Origin: Melieria omissa
Taxonomy: Eukaryota > Arthropoda > Insecta > Diptera > Ulidiidae
Length of the DNA stretch: 64,000 nt
Direction of reading: 5' to 3'
Assembly (NCBI GenBank): GCA_963971225.1
Contig: OZ020269.1
Span: forward strand, 17,544,921-17,608,920
The notes under the pieces were generated by a model, which saw only the letters and a program-made list of their open reading frames with translations, had not been told where the DNA came from and made no database searches. Below, one piece after another: positions 11,198-23,510 of the stretch (position 1 is the first letter of the stretch; each line of letters opens with the position of its first letter). The position numbers were made by a program, and so were the translations under genes.

Positions 11198-11884
11198 AAA
11201 TAAAATAAAATAAAATAAAATAAAATAAAATAAAATAAAATAAAATAAAATAAAATAAAATAAAATAAAATAAAATAAAATAAAATAAAATAAAATAAAA
11301 TAAAATGAAATGGAATGAAATGGAATGAAATGGAATGAAATGAAATGAAATAAAATAAAGTAAAATAAAATAAAATAAAATAAAATAAAATATAATAAAA
11401 TAAAATAAAACAAAATAAAATACACCAAATAAAATAAAATAAAATAAAATAAAATAAAATAAAATAAAATAAAATAAAATAAAATAAAATAAAATAAAAT
11501 AAAATAAAATAAAATGAAATAAAATAAAATAAAATAAAATAAAATAAAATGAAATGGAATGAAATGAAATGAAATGAAATGAAATGAAATAAAATAAAGT
11601 AAAATAAAATAAAATAAAATAAAATAAAATAAAATAAAATAAAATAAAATAAAATAAAATAAAATAAAATAAAATAAAATAAAATACAATAAAATAAAAT
11701 AAAATAAAATAAAATAAAATAAAATAAAATAAAATAAAATGAAATGAAATGAAATGAAATAAAATGAAATGAAATGAAATGAAATGAAATAAAATAAAAA
11801 AATAAAATAAAATAATAAAATATAATAAAATAAAATACATAAAATAAAATAAAATAAATTAAATTAAATTAAATAAAATAAAAA
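11198..11884. repeat. (AAATA)n array 3 with AAATG/GAATG blocks
   Basis: Pentamer array with blocks of AAATG and GGAATG near 11305-11350, 11550-11590 and 11740-11790. Two of these blocks are followed by the same phrase, AAATAAAGTAAAATAAAAT, about 240 bases apart, pointing to segment duplication inside the array. Long minus-strand frames here are artefacts. Confidence 0.95.
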
Positions 11885-12600
11885 CATGCCTTATTCTGGA
11901 GTTCAAGTTAATTTTTGAGCTTTAATGTATTCAGAGACCTATAGTAGAATTTTATGGCGAATTTTTGCGTGGTACATTTTGTCCTTAAAAATCCCTGCTT
12001 TACAGGACTTTTTGTGGTATTGTAGAAAAATAGGGTCAAATTGACCCATATAAATAGGAGCTACAGGGTTAAAATGTTCCACAAAAATATTCTTTGTAGT
12101 AGTTTACATCAAATTGCTGAACATATCATATACCTAAAATGTGAAGTTACATGGTTTTCGTATGCCGATTCATCATAAGAATGTGCAAAAAGGGGAAAAC
12201 TTTGACCCCCGCTAAAAAAAAATCAGACGTAAACTTTCAAAACGCCGATACACGTATATTCAGAATACGTTGTCAGAATCTTGTTATTTAAAAAAAATCT
12301 GATTTTGTTGTGCAGTGTTCAGCGTCAACTTGTCATTGGCTCATTTCATTTGGTGCATCCACATTGCAACGATTTGAATATGCAAGAAAAATTGAACCAA
12401 CTCTATGCACCCATAGCCCCGGCACATTAATCTCACATATGCATTAGACGCTTAAATAAGCCAATCAAAAACCAGAAATAATAAATATACCGAGAACTCA
12501 ACTGGCTTATTTCAAATATTAGTTTTGTATTACAATTTCCCGTGGCGCCCAGAGGAGTTATTTTCATTAACATTCAAACCGAATCTGGTCGACAACACAC
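11885..12600. other. unassigned sequence, no gene
   Basis: AT-rich unique sequence. GGGTCAAATTGACCC near 12032 is a perfect short palindrome, and a small hairpin is possible at about 11980-12012. Neither has a known role. No coding frame. Confidence 0.35.
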
Positions 12601-14460
12601 ACATATATAAATACAATACTTAGCAATGTCTCTATGACTGAATGTGTGTGTGCTTGCGTGTTTATTAAACTATCGTACATACATACAATAATATTGCCCC
12701 GAACAAATTCAACTCGGACACAGGCGAGAGAACGCAATGTGCATTTAAGTTTAAACAGGTAAATTCCATGAAATGCCTTCAGGCATTCATTTCAAATCAA
12801 ATAATAAAATCAGCAGTTCCCAGTGGAAAATATATACATATATATGTATATATGTACGTATGTATGAAACGTGTAGAAAAAGGCAAGCATCAATTTTGTA
12901 TTAAAACAAAATGTTAAAGTCTCTTCGTAGCCGGCAGCGAAACCGGTGTTACCAAAGTTAAATGGCTGGCGGGCAAAATCCAAAGCAGCAACGACAGCAA
13001 CGCCAAGAAACGAGCCGTCAATACAAAACGTTCGAGGCAAGAAGAATGTAAATTCAAATGAAAGGCGAGCGGAAGACGCAAAGCGTGAATGGGTGACTGG
13101 CTGACTGGTTGCTTGGTTGCTTCAGTTGGTTGGTTGGTTAATGTGCACAAAGCAGCGACGGTCGCACCGAGCGGTGGCTTCGTGATTGCAATTCGAGTGC
13201 GACGACTGACAAGTTCTCTGCCGCGAGTCACTGCGATCGAGGCCGAAATTCTGCGAAAATTGTGGTTAAGTAGAATCGGTTGGTCGGGTCCCGGTGTGTA
13301 GTCGGTCGTCGTTGACGGTGACAGCGCTGGGTCTGTGGCAAGACTGACGCCTCGAGCCCTCAGCCATTTTCGAGTTGACTTAATTTATGATTTGTGGCCG
13401 CTGCTGTTGCTTGCAGTCTTTTTCTCGTGCATAACGAAATTCCGCACTTAAGGTCCTTTTTAGGAAATCATTTTATCACCACGAGCGCTGCATAAAGCCG
13501 AAGTGCATACACACACACGTACAGCGAAGAACTGGTCTTCTTCCTTGCGGGCGTTTTTGCATATAGATATTTTTCCAAAAAACAAGCCAACAAAACCGGC
13601 GCGAAAGGTGAGACGCAGCGGAGCTGAGCAGAAAATATCAAACTGTCAGTTTTCGAAAAGGCAGCCGCAGGGCATTTTAATACACTAAAAATTAATTCAC
13701 ACACACACACAAACGCACAAATATTCGCAAACTCTCATTCACACTAATACACACATACAACAACACGTGCACATGGAACGAAACACACCCTGGGCGGCGA
13801 GGCTAACGTGAAAAATTAAAAAGTTGCATTTGGTTTATGAGGTAAATGTGAAATGTCATGCATTGACAGGTTTCCGAGATGTGTTTAAACAGTTTTGACC
13901 CCAAATATATTGCAACAGCAGCAAATAATAATAACAACAACAACAACAACAACAATGCCAACAATAGCAACCACAACAGCCGGTCGGCGGCCAGCGGCCA
14001 GCGGGCAGCCGCACTATGGACAGCGCACAGCGGACAGCAACAACTAATACAACAACAACATCAACCATACCAAACGATGGCCGCCGCAGTGCGAAACCGT
14101 CAAAGCAACACAAAATGTGTAAACCTTCGTGACTTGAACAAAATATGATTATCAATTCCACCTTAAGGGAAATTCCTGCATTTCCATACGAAATGCACTC
14201 GGATTATTGTAAAATATGGCAGCCAGCGAGACGGCATAAAGAAGTGTTGGTTGTTTTTTTGTATTATTATTATGAGTTTTTTGTTTTCTTCTGTCATCGT
14301 TGTTGTTGTTGTTTTATATGCCGGCAAGCATTTTTCAAGGCGTGTAAATATTTAAAGTTGATATGCAAAATGGCCGACGGGCACTGAATGTGGCATTTAA
14401 ATGACCAAATATGGCAAAAGGCGAAAGCGTAGTGAATACCCATAATAAATGTTTGTCGTT
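12601..14460. other. GC-richer island with CA and CAA repeats; no gene
   Basis: Includes TATATACATA runs (12830-12865), a GC-rich core at 12920-13400, CA-rich sequence at 13510-13520 and 13695-13760, and an AAC/AAT repeat at 13925-13955. An 89-codon frame (13879-14148, +) is driven by the asparagine and glutamine repeats and has no conserved segment. No exon is supported. Confidence 0.45.
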
Positions 14461-14900
14461 TATTTAGTCAAGTTAAAAAATATACACAGATGCGTATAAA
14501 CCTAAATACATACATGTATGTAATCACGTTTGTGATTAGCGTTTCTGAAAAGGGGAAACTTTTTAATGAAATAACCAGGTAGTGCGGAAAGTTGATGGTT
14601 GATGTCATGGCGTGCGTTTTAATTAATTTTCACAATGATTAGAATAAAAAATCTGGTCTCAATAAAAAATCAATTTGAGTTATGACTTAATTAATGCCAT
14701 TTAAGAAAAACTTATCTAGTCATGATTAAGCGTTCAATTGGCCGTTTGGTAATGAGTTAAAACTGTGTTCTGAGTGTTTTATTCATTGGCGTTGAAAAGA
14801 TATAGAATGAAGTAAGAAGACAAATTCATAATTCTGGCACGAACTTGAAGGCTTTAGTTAGCATAGTTAGAATAATTGGATTTGAGTCTTGGTTAGTAGT
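14461..14900. other. AT-rich sequence, nothing recognised
   Basis: Unique AT-rich DNA between the island and the LINE fragment. No frame, element end or repeat was seen. Confidence 0.35.
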
Positions 14901-14904
14901 ATGG

Positions 14905-15210
14905 CTAAATACACCAGGTAGAATTTAGGTATCCAAGAAGATTCCCGTGATTTACTGTCGAGCAGTCGGTCGAACAAGTAAGGAAGTGTTTCCCCAGAGA
15001 CTCAAATCTTGCCCCTGCCAAAGCTGGGCAGTGACAGAGGAAGTGATTTGGTGTCTCTTTCTCATCTAAATTCCCACAGCTCCTACAGTGGGTATTGAAA
15101 GGGGATGCTTAGTCTCTCCGCATGTGGGACTATTGTCCAGTGGCCTGTGAGTGGCTCGCGGGATCTCTGTTCATTGTATGTTAGGAGGGCCACATCGCCC
15201 GCGAGGTACG
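14905..15210 (-). pseudogene. non-LTR retrotransposon ORF2 C-terminal fragment
   Basis: On the minus strand one frame reads REPLTGHWTIVPHAERLSIP. A shift of frame near 15100 then leads into THCRSCG, ETPNHFLCHCPALAGARF and a LLGYLNSTW end. The LTGHW...HAxRL and CxxC...HFLCHCPAL pattern is the tail that follows the reverse transcriptase and RNase H regions in Jockey/CR1-like LINEs of insects. The reverse transcriptase itself is absent. The one-base frame change and missing 5' part mark it as a dead, 5'-truncated copy. Confidence 0.8.
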
Positions 15211-15479
15211 ACAGGAAGTCAGCGACTTGCACATGATTTGATATCAATATGAACCGTTTTGTTTGAAAATTTATTGCCATTTTAAAGGTGATTTCAATAT
15301 GTCGCTCACACGGAAACCCTCGTTCCTATAGACAGAAAAACTGGGACCATGCCATGGATAAATGGGACTATAAGACTAGAAATATAGTCAGTTTATAAGA
15401 CATAATTTCCAATTATGTAATTTTTATATTACTTAATTTTTATACATTTTTTCTTATTGTGACAAGTAATGAAATTTAG
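15211..15479. other. short AT-rich spacer
   Basis: Sequence between the LINE fragment and the AT-rich array. Nothing recognised. Confidence 0.35.
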
Positions 15480-17530
15480 ATTTTTAACTGAGAAATAGTC
15501 TGAAAATCATAATTGATTATTTATTTAATTAATAATAAGAATTAGAATTAGAATTAATAAAAATCACTTATCTATCAATAGTAAATTAATTGATTGAAAT
15601 CATTTAAAAAGAATTTAATTATTAATTTAATTAAATTAAAATAAAATAAATTCAAAAAAACTAAGAAATTATAAATCTTAATTTTTTTTAATTTAATTGA
15701 ATTTAAATTTATTTTAATTTATATTATTTAATGTATTTAAATCAATTGATTAATTATTGATTATAAGAAACTAAGAATTAAATTATTAATTTCTCAATTA
15801 TTATTATTTATTATTATTATTTCATTAAAATAAATTGATTAATTGTTGATTAAAAATGCAAGAATAGTTTCTTTCAATTTAATTTAAATTAAATTTTTTT
15901 AAATTTCTATTATTAAAATGAATTAAAATCAATTGATTTTTTTTGATTATTGATTAAAAATAAGAAATAATAAATTGTAGTTTCCTCAATTTAATTTCAT
16001 ATAAATTTCTATTATTAAAATTAAAAATCAATTGATTAAATTATTGGTTGAAAAAAACTAAGAAATCTTAGTTTCATTGATTTAGTTTTAATGCAATTCA
16101 ATTGATTTAAATTTCGATTATTAAAATGTATTAAAATCAATTGATTAATTAATTAATTAAAAATCAATAGATTAATTTAATTTCTAATAATTTAATTTCT
16201 AATTTAATTTCTAATACTAAAATGAACTAAAATCAATTGATTAAGTATTGGTTCAAAGAAACTAAGAAAAAATTAATCTTAGTTGAATTAATTACATTTT
16301 AATTTATTTCAATTTATTTTAGTTTCTATTATTAAAATGAAGTAAAATCAATTGATTAATGATTGATTGCAAAAAACTAAGAAATAATGAATCTTAGTAT
16401 TTTTCAATTTAATTTAATTTCAATTTATTTTAATTTCTATTACCAAAATGAATTAAAATCGATTGATTAAGTTATTGATTAAAATAAACTAAGAAAAAAT
16501 TAATCTCAGTTTAATTAATTTCATTTTAATTTAATTCAATTTATTTTAATTTATATTATTAAAATGAATTCAAATCAATTGATTAATGATTGATTGCAAA
16601 AAACTAAGAAATAATAAATCTTAGTATTTTTCAATTTAATTTAATTTAAATTTATTTCAGTTTATATTACTAAATTTTAGTATATTTTAGTATATTACTA
16701 AAATTTAGTAATATAAACTAAAATAAATAAAAATAAATTGATTAAATAATTAATTAATTAAACATCAATTGATTAAATAATTAATTAATTAAACATCAAT
16801 TGATTAAATAATTAATCAATTCATTTGAAATTCAATTCTTAGTTTTTTTCAATTTAATTTAATTTCAATTTATTTTAATTTCTAATACTAAAATGAATTA
16901 AAATAAATTGATTAAGTAATGGTTAAAAGAAACTAAGAAATGATTATTTTTATATTTTTCGGCAATCTTAGTTTAATTAAATACATTTTAATTTATTTTA
17001 ATTTATTTTTATTTCTATTATTAAAATGAATTTAAATCAACTGATTAGTTATTGATTGCAAGAAGCTAAGAAATAATGAATCTTATTTTCTTTCAATTTA
17101 ATTTAATTTTAAATTGTTTTGATTTCTATTACTAATATGAATTAAAATCAATTGATTAATTATTGATTGCAAGAAATTAAGAACTAATGAATCTTATTTT
17201 CATTCAATTTTATTGAATTTAAATGTAAGTAAATTTATACTAGTTAAATTAATTAAAATCAATTGATTAATTATTGATTGAAAGAAACTAAGAAATAATA
17301 AATCTTATTTTCATTCAATTTAATTTAATTTAATTTCAATTTATTTTGTTTTCATTACTAAACTGATTAGTTATTGATTAAAAGAAACTAAGAAATAATG
17401 AATCTTAGTTCCTTTCAACTTGGTTTAATTTCAATTTATTTCGATTACTAAATGAATCAAATTGATTGCAAGGAACTAAGAAATAATGAATCTTAGTTTT
17501 TTTTTAATTTTATTTAAATTTCTTTAAATT
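15480..17530. repeat. AT-rich tandem array, ~115-bp unit with ATCAATTGAT palindrome
   Basis: The phrase ACTAAGAAATAATGAATCTTA recurs in variant form near 15661, 15770, 15960, 16068, 16261, 16377, 16490, 16605, 16932, 17068, 17177, 17289, 17388 and 17476. Each unit also carries AATCAATTGATTAA and a TTCAATTTAATTTAATTT run, plus ATTAAAATGAATTAAAATC. The array is almost entirely A/T and diverged between copies. It has no coding capacity. Its palindromes could form hairpins or give strong local melting; that is inference. Confidence 0.85.
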
Positions 17531-17800
17531 TCTATTATCGATTTGACTTTAATTGACTATCGATTGCCATTGATTGACCATTGATTTTTTTTAGTTATCA
17601 TTACTAAATAACTAATCAGTTATTATTTTAGGAGTATTAATAAAATATCGAATTTTCACTACTTTTCATTACCTTATTGCATTAAGCAATATTTAAAAAA
17701 ATACGTTCATAGCAAAATTTTATTAAAAAACTTAATAACTCCACAAGTTGTATGAAACAAACCCTGTATTCGAACGCCAACTGACAAAATAGCAATTAAA
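17531..17800. other. AT-rich flank of the array
   Basis: Degraded end of the array and unique AT-rich sequence. Nothing further recognised. Confidence 0.35.
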
Positions 17801-19320
17801 TTGACATGTCCCCCATGTGAACGCAACTCAATTGAAGTGCAACTAAAAATTTGTCATTACAACTCTGGCGAACCGTCAGACTTTGCAATTTATAGCAACA
17901 ACAAACCAACTACACACAAACATACTCAATAACTTAGCAACCATATTAATAATGTATATGTGTATGTGTGTGTGTGCAACGTCAATATAATGAAACACCC
18001 AAATAGCGCCGGTTGGCTGACTGGTTGACTGGCCAACTGGTACAAGTGGACAACGCCGTCGGCAATAAAAAGTGACCAAAGACCATAATTTCGATATAAA
18101 GAGAATCAAAATGTCAAAATTTTCAAGCAATGTCAAAATGTAGCAACCACAACAACAACAATAACAAAAACAACAACAACAACACATGTGCACGCAAATA
18201 AATACATTGGGTGCAATTACAATAACCCAGCAGCGAGCAAGCGAGCGCGCTGGCGATACGGAAATATCAGCGGCAACAAATACCGACAACAACAACAACA
18301 ACAAACTCAACTCGATGCCGCACAGTGACATCGACTGTATAATCTCGCCCATGGAATGACACTATATGAATTACATAAATTATGGCGAAATAAGGCAAAA
18401 CAAAAAACTGCAACAACAACAAATAAATAAATCGTCCAAAAACAACGAAAATCGCAAAAGACAATGGCGCGGAAAAGCGCGGAAAGGGGCACAATCGCAA
18501 AAGTAGAACTAAATGCTGCACTCGGATTTTGCTGTTTTTGTTGTAAAACTTTTTTTTGTTAAATTTTTGTTTTTGTCCGCGTGCTGCAATGATTTTTGTT
18601 TTGTAGCGAACGGGGACGAACGCGTATTGCAGCTCGCGTCGCTGGAGGACAACGGGATGATGTGTAGCTGTGTGTGTGTTTGAATATGTTTGTGTGTGTG
18701 TGTGTGTGTCGACGAATGTTGAACTGCGGCGGGTGTTGCGGGAATGATTTGGTAATATTTTCATGTTTTTCAATATTTCAGCGCGGCAATGCTGTTGACG
18801 ACGCGTCGTCGGCAACAAGGATAGCCGCGGCAGCAGCAGCGCTCTCGCCGCCACTGTCGCTGTGGCGGATTATGATGAGTGGCGCACGCCGGCGAACGGT
18901 GCTGCAGTTGAGGAGATTGCGCCTGGACATTGGGACGTGCCGCATGTGAGGCAATTTTAGTTGCGGTTTCGCTGCTGCCATATTTGATTTTATTGTTCTT
19001 GTTTTTGTCTCTCTGTGTGTGTGTGAGTGATTTTTATTTTTGTTTTGCTGCCGACTTTGTTGCGCTCGTTTCATTTCATTTCGGTTCGCTTGTTCGCTGT
19101 CGAACTGTTTTGACTGTGGCGCGATGTGTGTCTCTGTTTTGTCTGTGTATGTGTGTGCAGTTGCGCGCTTCGTTGTTGTTGCGAATAGCCGGCAGGCTTT
19201 TGCAGCAAATTGGCTTGTAATGTATTTTTTAGTTTTTTGTTTTTGTTATTGCTTTTCAAAAAATATAAAAAAAACTGAAAAAGAAATTATTTATATCACA
19301 CATACAATAAAACATTCGCT
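17801..19320. other. GC-richer island with CAA and TG repeats; no gene
   Basis: Contains CAACAACAA blocks (18150-18183, 18287-18303), (TG)n at 18690-18709 and a GC-rich core around 18590-18950. The minus-strand frame 18267-18854 (195 codons) overlaps several others and is low complexity, with no domain. It reads as regulatory-type DNA. Confidence 0.45.
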
Positions 19321-19994
19321 TTAACCCAGTGAGAGCGATTAGAATGTACACGACAATACAAATTGGAAGTACTCGTCTCTTTATAAAAGGGTAAACAATA
19401 TTTGTTCAAAACAAAGTCATCTAAATATGAAGTCACCTCTTCTGTCACTCCCCGTTTGTCTCCAGACGAAAATGGAAATTGCTAGGTTCTAACTTCTTTG
19501 ACAACATGTATAACCCCAATTCAGTCAACATCAGAGATCCCCAAATCGATTAGACTCTCCGACTTGCAGTAAGACAGATCACTTTCTCTTTATGTTTTCA
19601 CAAAGGGCCCATTTTAAAGCCGAAGTGTGTCTTTTGACAATGTTTCATGCCCAGAAAGTGACTTTAACGAATCTAACCTAAGAATACTGTGTCAAGAGAA
19701 GAGTGCAAAAATTACATGTGGGCAACAGCATCGAAGGGGCGTGAAACTCATCAGAGACTATAATGACGCCTAGGGACATAGAAAACAAGTTTTGCTCCAA
19801 GCTGCTTACGCAAGGAGTGCCTATACCGGCTGAATAAAAAATTTACATTTTCTCACAAAAATCTAATAAATTCTTCTTAACACTCACTTACGTTTGCAAT
19901 TATATTTAAAGTAGGGAGGTTAGTGGGGTTTCGACAATACATTTTGATTTTTGCTTTGTAGAAACCCAAAAGTTGCCAACGTCACAAATCCGAT
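19321..19994. other. unassigned unique sequence
   Basis: Mixed-composition sequence of about 670 bases without a frame, element end or repeat that I recognise. Confidence 0.35.
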
Positions 19995-20165
19995 CGTATG
20001 GGAGACGCCCTCTGGTGGTGAATTTCTGAACGTTAATTAATTTTGTATGTTTTGTACTTAAGAATGTTGGTGATCGCTGAATAAATCATTGAAATCGGTT
20101 CAGTAGTTTTCGAGATACGATGTTTTCTCGCTTACTTAACTACTACATTTGCAAGTGGAAGAGAG
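19995..20165 (-). repeat. single inverted relative of the 28.6-30.1 kb satellite
   Basis: Read on the minus strand, this stretch gives CCACTTGCAAATGTAGTAGT, then CGTATCTCGAAAACTACTGA, ATTTATTCAGC, ACATTCTTAAGTAC, ACAAAATTAATTAA and CACCACCAGAGGG. The satellite monomers at 28560-30090 carry the same blocks in the same order and spacing. It is one monomer in opposite orientation, 8.4 kb from the array. Confidence 0.8.
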
Positions 20166-20440
20166 CCAATGGCATAGAAAATGGCCAATTTTGTATGGCA
20201 GCACCCTTAAGACTTTGAGTTAGCGGGTAGGTAGGTTTGAAAGAAAAATTCAGAAGAGAAAATAAATGGGTCATACATTTGATACATCTGGGGGCCACCT
20301 GGTAGCAATGGGAGCCTATTTTACAAAAACGACCATTTTTTATGGGAGCCCAATTCAGGGCTGGAGATAGGGGGTGAGTATGTTTGAAAGAAATGTTTAG
20401 TAAGGAAAACTAGAGGGGTCGGTCATAGATTTTAACCCTT
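20160..20440. repeat. direct duplication of ~150 bp
   Basis: Two copies of a phrase run: ATGGCAGCACCC or ATGGGAGCCCAATT, then GAGATAGGGGGTGAG or GTTAGCGGGTAGG, then TATGTTTGAAAGAAA and a GGGTC..CATA end. They start near 20196 and 20338. The similarity is imperfect. The duplication directly follows the inverted satellite relative, so both may belong to one decayed element. Confidence 0.55.
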
Positions 20441-20980
20441 TAAGAGCCACTTCTGACCAGCTGTGGAGTAATGTTGTCCAATTTCCCAGCTATTTAGTGA
20501 ACTTTGACCTGGATGAGACCCCATTTAGACCCACCCTAGCCACACAATTTTTTGGCTTATGCACTTTTTCACCAAACCGCATAAAATGAGAGGTTGCGGA
20601 GCATCGAAATCGAAAAATCGTCCACTAATTCCAGTCTAGTACACAATTTGATTTTAAAATTAATCGCATATATATAAATGTAATGATGTTTAAATTGGAT
20701 TTAAAACACGTTACGATTAATTATGAAATAAAATTAAAAAAATGATCCTCGAAACTCTGATCACAGATCTTTAATCTTTTTATTAAATTGTCAATGACTT
20801 TTTGACAAAATCCTGTTTCTATCTGAGCAATAAGACGTTGGATCTCAGCCTTGATCTCAGAAATTGTTCATAAAAATTTTAAGGAAAAAAGAAAAAATTC
20901 TAAAGAAATAAGTCGCACTGCGATAACTATTTCGATATTTTATTGCCTTAGGTCAACATGCTACTTTGTGAACATCTGAG
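20441..20980. other. unassigned AT-rich sequence
   Basis: No coding frame. A TTTAACCCTTTAAGAGCC string near 20436 resembles ends of some TTAA-targeting short elements, but no partner end was found. Confidence 0.35.
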
Positions 20981-21620
20981 CCCTCTATGGGTTCACAAAA
21001 AAATAAATTTGTTGTTGATACTTAGAATAGTTTAAAGCTTTAGAAATAATACAAAATTGATAAAAATAAATTAAGTTAAGAAACAATTTTAATTTGATTT
21101 TTTGATTCAATTCAATTGTGGACGTCTATGAAAATTGTATTTATTTACATAATAAAGAACATACTAAAGAAAAAAGAAGCAGAAAAAATAAAAGACAGTT
21201 TTAATTTGACTTTTTAATTCAATTCAATTGTGGACGTCCGAATCCTCTATGGTTTCATGAATACATTTTTTTGTTGGTCCTTAGAATAGTTTGAAGTTTT
21301 AGGAATAATACAAAATTAATAAACTGAATATTAAAGTTTAAGAAAAATAGCCATACATGTTTTTTAATGTTATATCTTAACATAGCAGAGAAAGAAGATG
21401 CACATACAAATAAGAGAAAGTTAAAATTTGATTTTGTAATTCAGTTCAGAGAGGTAGAATACATTAAAATTAATTTTTTTGTTGGTCTTTAGAATAGTTT
21501 GAAGTCATAGGAATAATACAAAAAACATACAAAGAAAGAAGATATAGTGTAAAGAAAGAATAAGCAGACAAAATACGGGAACATTTTAATTTGACTTTGT
21601 AATTCAATTCACATATTCTT
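20981..21620. repeat. decayed tandem repeat, ~3 copies, 207-262 bp apart
   Basis: TTGTTGGTCCTTAGAATAGT followed by TTAGGAATAATACAAAATTAAT occurs near 21010, 21272 and 21479. A second phrase, TTTTAATTTGACTTTTTAAT then TCAATTCAATTGTGGACGTC, recurs near 21090, 21195, 21425 and 21582. Copies are diverged and unevenly spaced. Function and family unknown. Confidence 0.65.
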
Positions 21621-22460
21621 CAATTCTAAATAATTTTAAAGCATTTTAATTAATTTTTTAAATCAATTTTTAGGTATTTTTAAGCAAAGAAATATAAATG
21701 TTTTAATTAAGCATTAACAATTTTATGTTTAAGGAATTATTACAGTCAGAACAATATGGTTGCTGTCATATATGACAACACTTTAAAACAGAGTTCGGTA
21801 TAAAAAATTAAAAAATTAGTATGGGATGTTGCTGATTGTTGTTGTTAGTATGAATTGTTGTTGTTGTTGACAAAAGACTAAAGCAATAAATTCCAACTTT
21901 TAACTTTCAACAGTAAAAACCTGTAGCGAGAAGGTTAAATCGCAAAATCTTGGCGGCCAGTTGTCATTGGAATTTCGGGAAATGATGTGGTCTGGAAGTC
22001 GTGGCGCCAATAAAGCAATTGTTTTCATAACGATAAGGCTTTATTTTTTGTGATCTAAAAATTGAAACAATTACAGACGACAGCCGCCAAATGTAAGGGA
22101 TTCGCATCAAAACCGCCACCCACTGAAATCTGTCAACACGATTCAGCTGGGAATCATAGAACCCGGCAATACTGAAAGTGAATGAAGACCTATTCAAGCA
22201 AAGAAAGAATGAGATGAATGTCTGAGGGAACAGCCTCAGGTTGCAACTTTATATGAGCCCCTAACCCTGATAGTGCCTCCTTTGGGCATTGGTATCGAAA
22301 TGCTTTAAAGCAGAAAATTCAGTGCTACTTTGTTGTGTGAGTGCGGGAAATAAGTCACCTGTTGTAGATGTAATGGTTAACGTTTGCGGAATGAAATCTG
22401 CACAAATTTTGCAACCCTGACTAAAAAAGCATAGCTGTGCTTTCGCATTTTGTTTTTTTA
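21621..22460. other. unassigned sequence upstream of the mariner-type relic
   Basis: AT-rich at first, with a TTG run near 21838-21869, then mixed composition. No terminal repeat for the following transposase relic could be identified here. Confidence 0.35.
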
Positions 22461-22970
22461 ATGACAAGAAACGAAGACCAACGTCGAGAAACTGTTTGTG
22501 CATTCACAATCGTTTCTCATTTCGTTCAGCATGGTGTAAGTCGCAGAACTTTATACAGTATTTTGTCTCGATACGAAACGACAAAATCTACACAGCGAAA
22601 GTCAGGCTATGGTAAAAGTTGCAGTTTAAGGTACCTACTCATCAAACCGACTTTAGTTACGAAGGATTACTGATGGAAAAGTTCCATTGTGATGGAAAAA
22701 CAATAAAAAAATATTTGAATTTGATGGGCATTCAGAGAAAGATCAGAAATCGACAACCTACAGTATCGAAATCGCAAGAAATTAAAAAAAAAACCGACTG
22801 AACAATTTGGTTAAAAGTGTGTTTTTCGCCAAGAACGATATCACTCACGCATTATAGACGACGAGACATATTTCACTTTAGATGGTAATGAATGGCAGGG
22901 AAAGCATTACTTTATAAGTGGAAAAGTTATTAATGACAAAATTAAATACATTGAGCACACGAAATTTCCT
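22461..22970 (+). pseudogene. Tc1/mariner superfamily transposase relic
   Basis: The frame from the ATG at 22461 starts MTRNEDQRRE and carries a helix-turn-helix-like segment, HGVSRRTLYSILSRYETT. The reading then moves to another frame near 22620 (KKYLNLMGIQRK, a second helix-turn-helix), meets a stop near 22799, and returns to the first frame at about 22842 for RIIDDETYFTLDGNEWQG. The IIDDETYF block is the typical context of the second catalytic Asp in mariner-type transposases. The C-terminal part is missing after about 22970. With two frame changes and a truncation this copy cannot encode an active cut-and-paste enzyme. Confidence 0.82.
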
Positions 22971-23510
22971 GTTGTGGCTTGCAATCCGCCCGCTTGGAAT
23001 GTTGGATGGAATGTTGGATGTCGGAATGTTGAATGTTACCTACTAGTCAGCTGCGTAACTGAAAAATTTAAATATTTCTTTCATTCATTAAGGATTTTGT
23101 TATTCTAATCTTAATTCAAACCTTTTCTATTATTCGCAGCCATTTCTTTAAATAGGTGTAAGGCATTCAGTGACTACATTCACTGAATTACTAGTCTGGC
23201 AGTTCATAATTCAGAGCCACTCTCAGGACAATTTCGTATGTTATTGCTGTCGAGTTAATGAAGATGATGAAAAATCCTGTAAGCAATTAATTAAAAATAT
23301 ATCAAAATTTGAATTGCAGTTTGAATCTTTCGCAGTTATATAGAAATGGTTGTAATGCATTTGTAATCAATTTTGTCACTGAATTTATGGGCGTGAACTT
23401 TGAGTATGAAGTTAACTAATCTAGGGACAATTTTTTTATGTATTTATTATGTCATTATTTATTTTATTCAGAGTTTTTATTTCTTAACAAAAAATTTTTC
23501 AAAACTTTAA
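22971..23510. other. unassigned sequence after the transposase relic
   Basis: A short run of GGAATGTTGGAT repeats (22997-23030) follows the relic, then AT-rich DNA. No inverted terminal repeat recognised. Confidence 0.35.

Noticed and set aside
8958..11840. Long minus-strand open frames (up to 252 codons) over the AAATA arrays
   Set aside because: A five-base unit without a stop stays open in several frames. The translation is pure FILFY repetition with no protein meaning.
13879..14148. Asn/Gln-rich 89-codon frame as a host exon
   Set aside because: Fly proteins can have such tracts, but outside the repeat nothing is recognisable and no good splice sites frame it.
18267..18854. 195-codon minus frame
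   Set aside because: Low complexity, contains a translated CA repeat and a poly-Val run. No family resemblance.
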